DNA from: Minisyncoccota bacterium
GTDB lineage: Bacteria; Patescibacteriota; Minisyncoccia; UBA6257; JAAZHW01
Length of the DNA: 8,713 nt
Direction of reading: 5' to 3'
Assembly: GCA_028696375.1 (NCBI GenBank)
Contig: JAQVHD010000019.1
Location: 1 to 8,713, forward strand
The translations under genes were made by a program, and so were the position numbers. Each line of letters starts with the position of its first letter. Positions within the stretch are counted from its first letter, which is position 1. This document shows, piece after piece, positions 1 through 5,871 of this stretch. The notes under the pieces are model-generated. The model was not told the DNA's origin. It did not search any database and worked only from the letters and a program-made list of their open reading frames with translations.

Positions 1-1064
1 TTTACCCATTTTAATTGAGGCGCCACTTCTACAGTTAGAGGAAAATGCCAAAAAGAGGCTATCTCTTCTGTATTTAAGTACATTGCTTCCTTGTTGTTGA
101 ATAAACGAAAAGAATAATTAAAAACAAATTTATTAAAATTAGAAGGCTTTACTGCCTTAAAATGATTTTTTAAAGGCGCGGCAAATTGATCGAAAGTAGC
201 CAAAAGCGTTCCCATTACCTCCTCTGTTCTTTCTTTGGTTTCAGTGGAAACAAAAATTCTAAAATTGACCGCACAAAGAGGTTTGCTAATTTTTGATTCC
301 AATAATTTAATGGTATTTTCATCAATGACTTTTGGCTTTACTTCTTCTTTGCTTTTATCCTTCGGAGCAACAGAAGAAGCAAATTCTTTAGCAAAATCAC
401 CAAACGTATATTTACCTAATACATCTTTAAATGATTGTCCTTCTTTCAAATTCTTTATTGCTTTTGTTACTTGCGATTTAAAACTTTTCGGTGCCGGCGA
501 AATAATTATTTGAATGGCCATTCCCTCTCCTTCTTTTTTTAATTTGAAAGCGTTCAAAATAGGATTAATGGGGTCAGCTTCTAATTCGGTATAAGTTTTT
601 ATAGGCAACATCCAGTTTTCTCCTTGCTTTAAAAAAACGCCACTTGTAAAACCGTTGGGGTTAAAAATGTTATAATCTTGGACTTTTTCTACATAAGCCT
701 TTGGATAAAAACTTAATAAATGTTTTTTAAATGATTCCTCTAGGTCTTGAGAAACCGCAGCATAATAAGATATCTCTTCTCCTATTTCTGGTAAAGCAAT
801 TTCAAAAACAATCGGTTTTTTAAAATTAACCAAAATGCTGATTAGTTGTTCTGCTACATTAATTTTTTCCTTAATGGTTTGGGTTTTTTCTTTTGGTTGT
901 TCTTCCGGCGGAATTTTAATTAAGAATAAGGTATATTTAAAAGATTTTTTTAAAAGACTGGCGAGAATATTCCTTCTTCTCATTTCTAAAATAAGGAGTG
1001 TCAGCAAGCCTATCGCTACGATAATAGCAATTATATTTAAGGGAGTAAAAAAAGGGTTTCTCAT
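1..1064 (-). CDS. TraG/HerA-like conjugative-type ATPase, N-terminal membrane and DUF8128-like region (3' part outside window)
   Basis: The frame is open from ATG at 1064 to the left window edge: 354 residues and no stop, so the gene is partial. One membrane helix lies at about residues 8-27 (NIIAIIVAIGLLTLLIL), followed by a basic stretch (EMRRRN) that suggests a cytoplasmic body. Further on I see the pattern I associate with the DUF8128 region of Patescibacteria TraG/VirD4/HerA-like ATPases: YTLFLIKIPPEE (45-56), FYPKAYVEKVQDY (119-131), LPIKTYTELEADPINP (153-168), GEGMAIQIIISPAP (179-192), and NTEEIASFWHFP (331-342) just before LKWV at the cut. In that family a P-loop DNA-pumping ATPase domain follows; it is not visible here, so the motor function is inferred. 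The start is ATG directly after two in-frame TAA codons that end the upstream gene, so the pair is surely co-transcribed. No Shine-Dalgarno is visible. Likely role: DNA translocation or type IV secretion coupling at the membrane. Confidence 0.8.
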   Translation of the reverse strand, partial: MRNPFFTPLNIIAIIVAIGLLTLLILEMRRRNILASLLKKSFKYTLFLIKIPPEEQPKEKTQTIKEKINVAEQLISILVNFKKPIVFEIALPEIGEEISYYAAVSQDLEESFKKHLLSFYPKAYVEKVQDYNIFNPNGFTSGVFLKQGENWMLPIKTYTELEADPINPILNAFKLKKEGEGMAIQIIISPAPKSFKSQVTKAIKNLKEGQSFKDVLGKYTFGDFAKEFASSVAPKDKSKEEVKPKVIDENTIKLLESKISKPLCAVNFRIFVSTETKERTEEVMGTLLATFDQFAAPLKNHFKAVKPSNFNKFVFNYSFRLFNNKEAMYLNTEEIASFWHFPLTVEVAPQLKWV

Positions 1065-1067
1065 TTA

Positions 1068-1460
1068 TTAAATCTTTTTCTGTTGAATTAAAATATTTAA
1101 AAATTCATCGACCAGAATATCGTGTAAACCATCAATGTAATAAGGACCCAGTTTTAGAGCAATTTTAACAGCGCTTGCTATTGAATCTTGTAGTGCTACT
1201 CTTGCCAGAGCTCTTACTCTCTCTTCTTCGGGCATTTTCTTAATTTCTGAGAGCTTAAAAGAAATTTCCTCATCGCCAATGGAGGTGGTTGGTTGAGTGA
1301 CAGGAATTGTCTGTTTTATCTGTTTTTCAACAACTTCTCTTACCGCTTCTTTTTTTTCAAGAAGTTCCCGTTTTTCGCCTAATCGTTCTTGAACTTCGTG
1401 AGAAATTTGTTCGATTTGTTGAGGGTTTATTTTTGATTGTTCAATGTTGAATTCAGCCAT
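1068..1460 (-). CDS. Conserved small protein upstream of the TraG/HerA-like ATPase
   Basis: This 130-residue soluble protein has no signal peptide or membrane segment. Residues 14-50 are charged and heptad-like (QIEQISHEVQERLGEKRELL and onward), probably a coiled coil. After a Pro/Thr linker (PVTQPTTS) comes a helical C-terminal part, about residues 66-130, with MPEEERVRALARVALQ, GPYYIDGLHDILVDEF and the end LIQQKKI. I recognise the D-x-LHD-x-LVDE type ending from small proteins next to DUF8128/TraG-like ATPases in Patescibacteria, but I know no biochemical function. It is first in a two-gene leftward unit: its TAA is followed by a second in-frame TAA and then at once by the ATPase ATG. A partner or regulatory role for that ATPase is inference from the linkage. 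Only 23 bases separate its start from the divergent glycosyltransferase gene, and no Shine-Dalgarno precedes the ATG. Confidence 0.75.
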   Translation of the reverse strand: MAEFNIEQSKINPQQIEQISHEVQERLGEKRELLEKKEAVREVVEKQIKQTIPVTQPTTSIGDEEISFKLSEIKKMPEEERVRALARVALQDSIASAVKIALKLGPYYIDGLHDILVDEFLNILIQQKKI

Positions 1461-1483
1461 AATAATATGATATAATTTTTTTA
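1447..1483 (+). promoter_or_regulatory. Extended -10 promoter for the glycosyltransferase operon, probably leaderless
   Basis: A perfect TATAAT at 1471-1476 is preceded by TGA (1468-1470), giving the extended -10 form TGnTATAAT. A TTGAAT (1447-1452, 4 of 6 to TTGACA) lies 18 bases upstream. The expected transcription start, 6-8 bases after the -10, is 1482-1484, on or next to the ATG at 1484, and there is no ribosome-binding sequence in between. On the other strand, TATCAT (1472 down to 1467) ends 6 bases before the ATG at 1460, so the leftward gene may also start nearly leaderless, although no good -35 is seen for it. Confidence 0.6.
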
Positions 1484-3043
1484 ATGAGTAAAAAAATAAT
1501 GACTTGCTTATTGATTATTCTTATTATAGCAGGTTTTTTTCGACTTTCCAAATTGACAAGCATTCCTCCGGGACTTTATCCTGATGAAGCCATGAATGGC
1601 AATAATGCCTTAACAGCTTTAAAAACCGGCGAGTTTAAAATCTTTTATCCTGAAAATAATGGCCGCGAGGGGTTGTTCATCAATATCCAAGCTTTATTTT
1701 TAAAATTTTTTCTTAACTTTTATCCCCATCCTGAACCATGGATGCTGCGCATTGTCAGCGCCATCATCGGCATTCTTACTGTATTGGGCCTATACCTTTT
1801 GGCCAAACAATTATTTAATGAAAGGATTGGCCTGCTTTCTTCCTTTTTCTTAGCTGTCGGATTCTGGCATGTCAATTTTTCTCGTTTGGGATTCCGGGCT
1901 ATTATGGTTCCTTTTTGCCTAGTGTGGTTTTGCTATTTTTTACTGCGAGGATTAGATAAAAAAAGCTGGAAGGATATTATTGCTTCAGCAATATTTTTTG
2001 GATTAGGCTTTCATACTTATATTGCCTTCCGCATTGCTCCTCTCCTTGCTTTAATTATTTTAGTGTATTACTTTTTACGTTCTCGCCAACAGCACGCCTT
2101 AAAAAGTTTCTGGCAATTAGTTGTTCTTTGGCTCATTGTAACTTTTGTAATTGCCCTGCCCATCGGCCTTTACTTTCTGCAACACCCAGAAGACTTTTTG
2201 GGACGATCAACGCAAGTTTCAATTTTTAATACAACTAATCCCATAAAAGAAATAATTGTTAGTTTTGCGAAAGAATTAGCTATGTTTAATTTTGCGGGTG
2301 ATTGCAATTGGCGTCATAACTATGCTTGTCGTCCCGAATTGGATATAATTACCGGCATCTTCTTTGTCATTGGCATGATTGTAACAATAGGAAATATCAT
2401 TCGCAGCCATTGCAAAGATTTGTCCTCTTTTCTCTTAATTGGCTGGATTATTATTATGATCCTTCCCGCTGCTTTTACTTTTGAAAGCATCCCTCATGCT
2501 TTGCGTTCCATTGGCGTTATTCCGGCAACTTATATGCTGGCAGCTGTAGGCTTCAACCAATCAACACTAGAAATCAAAAAGAAATTCTCACTTTCTCAAA
2601 AACAAATTCGAGTGGTAATCCTTCTAATTTGCTTGCTGGTTCTTGCTCTCAATTACATCAATTACTTCCAGAAATGGGCTCAAAATTCCAATACGGCTGG
2701 TGCCTTTAATGAGAATTATCGACAAATTGCTGAATATCTTAATTCTCTTCCTTCTTCAAAATTAAAATTTGTTATAGTTAATGCTGGAGGCGTTTTAGTA
2801 AATAACATTCCGATGCCTGCTCAAACCGTAATGTTTCTCACTGATACCTATCTGCCCACTGACCAAGAAGCAAAGAATTTATTTTATCTTCTTCCTGATC
2901 AAATTAGCCAATTGCAAAATTCTTCTTCTTTTGTGTTAATCCCTCTAGAAAAAAATCAGGAAACGAAAGAAAAAATCTTTCAGTTAATACCTAATATTTC
3001 TTTTGTCGACTATCCCTATTTTTGGTTATTTCAGTCGCAATAA
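1484..3043 (+). CDS. GT39/PMT-family integral-membrane glycosyltransferase (ArnT-like fold)
   Basis: This 519-residue polytopic protein has about ten hydrophobic segments between residues 5 and 390, followed by a soluble domain of about 125 residues. The PMT/ArnT-type hallmark is the acidic pair in the first extracytoplasmic loop, LYPDEAMNGNNA (D34, E35), after TM1. Further family-like stretches are ENNGREGLFINIQA (57-70), PWMLRIVSAIIG (85-96), FSRLGFRAIMVP (132-143), NWRHNYACRPELD (275-287) and PHALRSIGVIPATYML (337-352). Members use polyprenyl-phosphate-linked sugars as donors and act on the outer face of the membrane; the donor and acceptor here cannot be read from sequence. It is first of two genes, 13 bases before the next GT39 gene. 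No Shine-Dalgarno precedes the ATG, which sits 7 bases after a consensus -10. Family assignment is firm and the substrate is unknown. Confidence 0.88.
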   Translation: MSKKIMTCLLIILIIAGFFRLSKLTSIPPGLYPDEAMNGNNALTALKTGEFKIFYPENNGREGLFINIQALFLKFFLNFYPHPEPWMLRIVSAIIGILTVLGLYLLAKQLFNERIGLLSSFFLAVGFWHVNFSRLGFRAIMVPFCLVWFCYFLLRGLDKKSWKDIIASAIFFGLGFHTYIAFRIAPLLALIILVYYFLRSRQQHALKSFWQLVVLWLIVTFVIALPIGLYFLQHPEDFLGRSTQVSIFNTTNPIKEIIVSFAKELAMFNFAGDCNWRHNYACRPELDIITGIFFVIGMIVTIGNIIRSHCKDLSSFLLIGWIIIMILPAAFTFESIPHALRSIGVIPATYMLAAVGFNQSTLEIKKKFSLSQKQIRVVILLICLLVLALNYINYFQKWAQNSNTAGAFNENYRQIAEYLNSLPSSKLKFVIVNAGGVLVNNIPMPAQTVMFLTDTYLPTDQEAKNLFYLLPDQISQLQNSSSFVLIPLEKNQETKEKIFQLIPNISFVDYPYFWLFQSQ

Positions 3044-3056
3044 ATAAACACAGCCC

Positions 3057-5003
3057 ATGTCATTTAATATAATTGCTTTTGCTCAAAAAATTATTCACAA
3101 GAAGGTCGTTCTTCCTTTAATTATTGTTGTTCTTGTTTTCGCCGGATCGTTGATGTTTTATTCATCTTACCAGGAATCAGCTATTATGGATGAATTAGCT
3201 CATATTCCAGCAGGATATTCTTATTTAAAATTTGGGGATAATCGCCTTAATCCTGAACATCCGCCATTGCTCAAAGATCTCTCGGCAATTCCTCTTTTAT
3301 TTCTTAATCTCAAATTTCCTACCAGTTCCTCCTATTGGCAAGAAAATGTTAATGGTCAATGGGACGTTGGACGCGTCTTCTTGTATGAAAGTGGCAATAA
3401 CGCTGATCAAATTATTCAGTGGGCAAGAATATTTCCTATTATTTTAACTTTACTGACGGCTTTTTTAGTTTATCTTTTAGCTAAAAAATTGGTAGGCCCT
3501 TATTGGGCATTATTACCCTTCACTCTTTTTGTTTTTTCCCCTGTTGTTTTAGCTCACGGCCATTATGTCACTACTGATTTAGCTGCTGCTTTTGGAAGTC
3601 TAATTATTTTTCTTTTGGTCATACCAAAAATGATGCAGCCAACAGCTAAAAATCTCATTTTAGCTGGAATAGCCTTGGGCCTAGCTCAATTGACCAAGTT
3701 TTCACTCTTAATTTTTTATCCCCTGATTGCCCTTTTAATAATTATCTGGGAAATTATCAAACTCATCCGCCAAAAAAGAAATAACGAAGCAGCACCTGTC
3801 ATCAAGCAACTCTTGAAAACTATCGGAAATATTATTATTGTGTTTGTCATCTCGGTAATTGTGATTTACCTCGTTTATTTACCTCAAAACATCAATTATC
3901 CTCAAACTAAGCAAACGAGCGATACTGAACAAATTCTTCATTCCTTTGCTGGTGGACCCGACGAGGAATTAATCACTTGCCGCCAGTGGGTAGGATCACT
4001 AGAACGGCAAATGAGATGTTTGGCTGAAATCAATATCAAATTAACGCAAAATAAAATTACTAAACCATTGGCTCAATTTATGCTAGGGGCTTTAATGGTA
4101 ATTCAAAGATCATCAGGTGGAAATACTGGTTATTTCTTAGGAAACGTCTCTGCCGCTGGTTGGCATACTTATTTCCCGGTGGTGTTCTTAATAAAAGAAC
4201 CGATTCCGTCTTTAATATTAATATTATTTGCTTTATTTTTTGCAATTAAAAATTTCTGTAAGGCAACAGTTAACAATATTAAAAACAAAAATTGGTGGCA
4301 AAAATTCATTGACTGGCTTAATAATAATTTTGTTCTTTTCTGTATTTTCATTTTTGTGATTGTGTACTGGGCATCTTCTATTTCAAGTCCTTTAAATATT
4401 GGTTATCGCCATCTGATGGTCATTGTTCCTTTCATGTTTATTTTAGCAGCAGACCAAATCAAAAAATGGTGGTGGGGAATCGAAAACACTCCTTCTTTTA
4501 AGTCTCTGATTTTTAGAGTAATGACATCTTTTAAGGAGCTCAAAAAAATTGCCGTTAAAGCTGGTTTAATTACCGTGCTTATCATTTGGTATCTGATTGA
4601 AACAATTGTAATTGCTCCTCATTTTATAGCCTATTTTAACGAGTTTGTTGGTGGCCCCAAAAACGGTTATAAATATGTTGTCGATTCAAATCTCGATTGG
4701 GGTCAAGATTTGAAACGACTGGCTAAATTCGTTGAAAAAAATCATATTGATAAAATTAAAGTTGATTATTTTGGCGGCGGATCGCCCGCTTACTATCTTG
4801 GTGATAAATTTGAACCATGGCAATCAGTTAAAGGCGAACCTGAACCAGGTTCATGGCTCGCTGTTTCGCTAACATTCCTCCAAAATGCCCAAGGCACTCC
4901 CGTTCCTGGATTTGAAAGAAAACCCGAAGACAGCTATGCCTGGTTAAAAGATAAAATGCCCACAGCTCGTATTGGCTATTCGATGTTCGTCTATCATTTT
5001 TGA
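3057..5003 (+). CDS. Second GT39/PMT-family membrane glycosyltransferase, with C-terminal soluble domain
   Basis: This 648-residue protein starts with a membrane helix at about residues 17-34 and has roughly ten more, then a soluble C-terminal tail. The catalytic-type acidic pair is in IMDELAHIPAGYSYL (D45, E46), followed by NRLNPEHPPLLKDL (62-75), the typical second signature of this subfamily. HYVTTDLAAAFG (169-180), QLTKFS (211-216) and NIGYRHLMVIVPF (447-459) are further conserved stretches. The tail has VDSNLDWGQDLKRL (542-555) and KVDYFGGGSPAYYLG (568-582), seen in a bacterial PMT-like group of phospholipid-carrier-dependent glycosyltransferases. It differs in architecture from the preceding gene (no NPEHPP there), so the pair is not a recent duplication. 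The two are 13 bases apart with no terminator between them, hence co-transcribed. No clear Shine-Dalgarno is seen before the ATG. It ends in TGA, showing TGA is a stop in this genome. Sugar and acceptor are unknown. Confidence 0.88.
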   Translation: MSFNIIAFAQKIIHKKVVLPLIIVVLVFAGSLMFYSSYQESAIMDELAHIPAGYSYLKFGDNRLNPEHPPLLKDLSAIPLLFLNLKFPTSSSYWQENVNGQWDVGRVFLYESGNNADQIIQWARIFPIILTLLTAFLVYLLAKKLVGPYWALLPFTLFVFSPVVLAHGHYVTTDLAAAFGSLIIFLLVIPKMMQPTAKNLILAGIALGLAQLTKFSLLIFYPLIALLIIIWEIIKLIRQKRNNEAAPVIKQLLKTIGNIIIVFVISVIVIYLVYLPQNINYPQTKQTSDTEQILHSFAGGPDEELITCRQWVGSLERQMRCLAEINIKLTQNKITKPLAQFMLGALMVIQRSSGGNTGYFLGNVSAAGWHTYFPVVFLIKEPIPSLILILFALFFAIKNFCKATVNNIKNKNWWQKFIDWLNNNFVLFCIFIFVIVYWASSISSPLNIGYRHLMVIVPFMFILAADQIKKWWWGIENTPSFKSLIFRVMTSFKELKKIAVKAGLITVLIIWYLIETIVIAPHFIAYFNEFVGGPKNGYKYVVDSNLDWGQDLKRLAKFVEKNHIDKIKVDYFGGGSPAYYLGDKFEPWQSVKGEPEPGSWLAVSLTFLQNAQGTPVPGFERKPEDSYAWLKDKMPTARIGYSMFVYHF

Positions 5004-5039
5004 CCATTAAATAAAATTAAAATTTGACAAATTAAAACT

Positions 5040-5078
5040 TTATCGAAAAATTTTTACACGCTGTGGATAAGTTCGAAC
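5040..5078. promoter_or_regulatory. DnaA-box-like pair and 8-bp palindrome upstream of the RNA promoter
   Basis: TGTGGATAA at 5062-5070 is the exact reverse complement of the E. coli DnaA consensus box TTATCCACA. A weaker box-like TTATCGAAA (7 of 9) lies at 5040-5048 in the opposite orientation. Next to the perfect box is GTTCGAAC (5071-5078), an 8-bp perfect palindrome that overlaps where a -35 element would lie. The sequence match is direct; binding by DnaA or another regulator is inference. One perfect box is too few to call an origin. Confidence 0.4.
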
Positions 5079-5102
5079 AAATATTTTTAAAGGAGTTATA
5101 AT
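5072..5102 (+). promoter_or_regulatory. Promoter for the structured RNA
   Basis: A perfect -10 TATAAT is at 5097-5102. No good -35 is present: the best candidates, around TTCGAA at 5072-5077 or TCGAAC at 5073-5078, match only 3 of 6 at spacings of 18-19. The expected start, 6-8 bases after the -10, is about 5109-5110, exactly the first paired base (G5110) of the RNA closing helix. This coincidence is the best evidence that the promoter serves the RNA. Confidence 0.55.
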
Positions 5103-5109
5103 AAAAGTA

Positions 5110-5267
5110 GACTCTGCTTTGTAAGATTCCGGGTCAAATCGTTATACCAAGGGAAATCAACAGCGTTTCAGGCCGTGGTCTGAAATTGAGATTGCCCACT
5201 TATGATTCCAGCCGGGATATCTTAAAAGCGGAGTCGCCTAAAAACCCACTTATTCAAGTGGGTTTTT
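5110..5267 (+). ncRNA. Structured non-coding RNA, unidentified; 6S-RNA-like candidate
   Basis: No protein gene occupies 5004-5276. The plus strand folds into a long rod. The closing helix pairs 5110-5120 with 5225-5235 (11 pairs, one G-U), continues after bulged G5121 with 5122-5127 to 5219-5224, then 5128-5132 to 5212-5216 after a two-base bulge, about 22 pairs in all. A weaker helix pairs 5137-5142 with 5202-5207. Above an internal loop, 5151-5153 pairs with 5195-5197 and 5155-5158 with 5190-5193. The tip is 5166-5173 with 5178-5185 closing a CGUG loop. The rod is about 126 nt, followed at once by a terminator, giving about 158 nt. Long closing stem, open centre and apical stem recall 6S RNA, and TATGAT (5201-5206) in the centre resembles a -10, but the length is short and I cannot match the 6S consensus. 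SRP, tmRNA and RNase P signatures are absent. It could also be made from glycosyltransferase operon read-through, as no terminator lies between 5003 and 5110. Confidence 0.6.
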
Positions 5268-5269
5268 AG
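5238..5269. terminator. Bidirectional rho-independent terminator between the RNA and ndk
   Basis: A perfect 14-bp inverted repeat, CTAAAAACCCACTT (5238-5251) and its complement (5256-5269), encloses a 4-base loop. The core is A-rich on one arm and ends in TTTTT on either strand, so it can stop the rightward RNA (and the glycosyltransferase operon) and also the leftward pilus-ndk operon, whose stop codon is only 7 bases away. Confidence 0.85.
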
Positions 5270-5276
5270 TTAAAGC

Positions 5277-5867
5277 TTAAAACATTATATCTTCTTCCGC
5301 CCTTTTGTATTCGCATAATTCTTCTGGCGCAAACCAAAAGGCTATTTCATGGTCAGCTTCTTCCGGTGTTTCCGAAGCGTGAATCAAATTATGAATTGCC
5401 CGTTTTCCCTGATTAGCTAAAACAGAAGAGTCAACCGAAAAATCACCTCGAATCGTACCCATTTCTGCTAAGGCTGGAATGCTATTACCAACCATTTTTC
5501 TCACCATATCCACCGCATGGATACCTTGAATAATCATTTTAATCATCGGACCAGAAGTCATATAATCCATCAGCCATCCTCTTACCATTAAGCCAATCTC
5601 TTTGGGATCAGTAGTGTGTAATTCTTCTTCGGCACTATATCCGTATTTCTCATACGTTGCTAGTGTTTTTTCGCCCAGACGTTTAATCCAGGCTTCGCTT
5701 TTAGGATAATGTTCCTCAACCTGATCTTTCGTTGCCCAAATCATTTTCATACCAATAATTTTTAATCCGCGTTGTTCTATTCGAGAAATAATTTCTCCGA
5801 TCAATCCCCTCTTTACACCATCGGGTTTTATCAAAACAAACGTTTCTTCTTCTTGAGGATGTTTCAT
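5277..5867 (-). CDS. ndk: Nucleoside diphosphate kinase, long form
   Basis: NDK transfers the gamma-phosphate of NTPs (mostly ATP) to NDPs through a phosphohistidine, balancing nucleotide pools in the cytoplasm. Visible signatures are FVLIKPDGVKRGLIGEII (10-27, with Lys14), HYPKSEAW (53-60), TSGP (104-107), R123 in VRKMVG, GTIRGDF (137-143, Arg140), and the active-site segment NLIHASET (160-167), where His163 is the phospho-acceptor and N160 the conserved Asn; EIAFWF (174-179) follows. At 196 residues it is longer than the usual 130-155. The extra length is mostly an insert of about 45 residues between HY and SGP (about 55-100), a few residues before the active site (DSSVLANQGKR), and a C-terminal tail ending EDIMF. 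This matches the long form I know from Patescibacteria. The ATG lies 4 bases after the stop of the PilM-like gene and no Shine-Dalgarno is visible, so it is probably translated from the pilus operon mRNA as its last gene. Confidence 0.95.
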   Translation of the reverse strand: MKHPQEEETFVLIKPDGVKRGLIGEIISRIEQRGLKIIGMKMIWATKDQVEEHYPKSEAWIKRLGEKTLATYEKYGYSAEEELHTTDPKEIGLMVRGWLMDYMTSGPMIKMIIQGIHAVDMVRKMVGNSIPALAEMGTIRGDFSVDSSVLANQGKRAIHNLIHASETPEEADHEIAFWFAPEELCEYKRAEEDIMF

Positions 5868-5871
5868 AAAT

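Noticed and set aside
235..1071. Plus-strand open frames of 92 and 78 codons (235-513 and 835-1071)
   Set aside because: They lie antisense to the TraG-like gene, whose family pattern is continuous on the minus strand; their translations show no recognisable domain.
3232..4585. Short frames of 60-71 codons within the second glycosyltransferase (3232-3447 plus, 4169-4351 and 4403-4585 minus)
   Set aside because: They are shadows inside a confident GT39 gene, with no family resemblance or start signals.
5024..5029. Perfect TTGACA as a -35 element
   Set aside because: No acceptable -10 hexamer lies 16-18 bases downstream, and it is too far from the TATAAT at 5097.
5069..5082. GTTCGAAC as a tRNA T-loop
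   Set aside because: There are no acceptor stem, anticodon arm or D arm at the right distances, so it is simply a palindrome.
5089..5121. AAAGGAG as a ribosome-binding site for a small gene
   Set aside because: No ATG, GTG or TTG with an open frame follows within range; the nearest TTG is followed at once by TAA.
5202..5225. Seven-codon ORF (ATG at 5202 to TAA) inside the RNA
   Set aside because: It has no ribosome-binding sequence and is buried in paired RNA; ORFs of this length are expected by chance.
5110..5235. SRP RNA, tmRNA or RNase P RNA
   Set aside because: The SRP GGAA-type apical loop with AGCA bulge is absent, there is no tRNA-like end or tag frame for tmRNA, and the length is far too short for RNase P.
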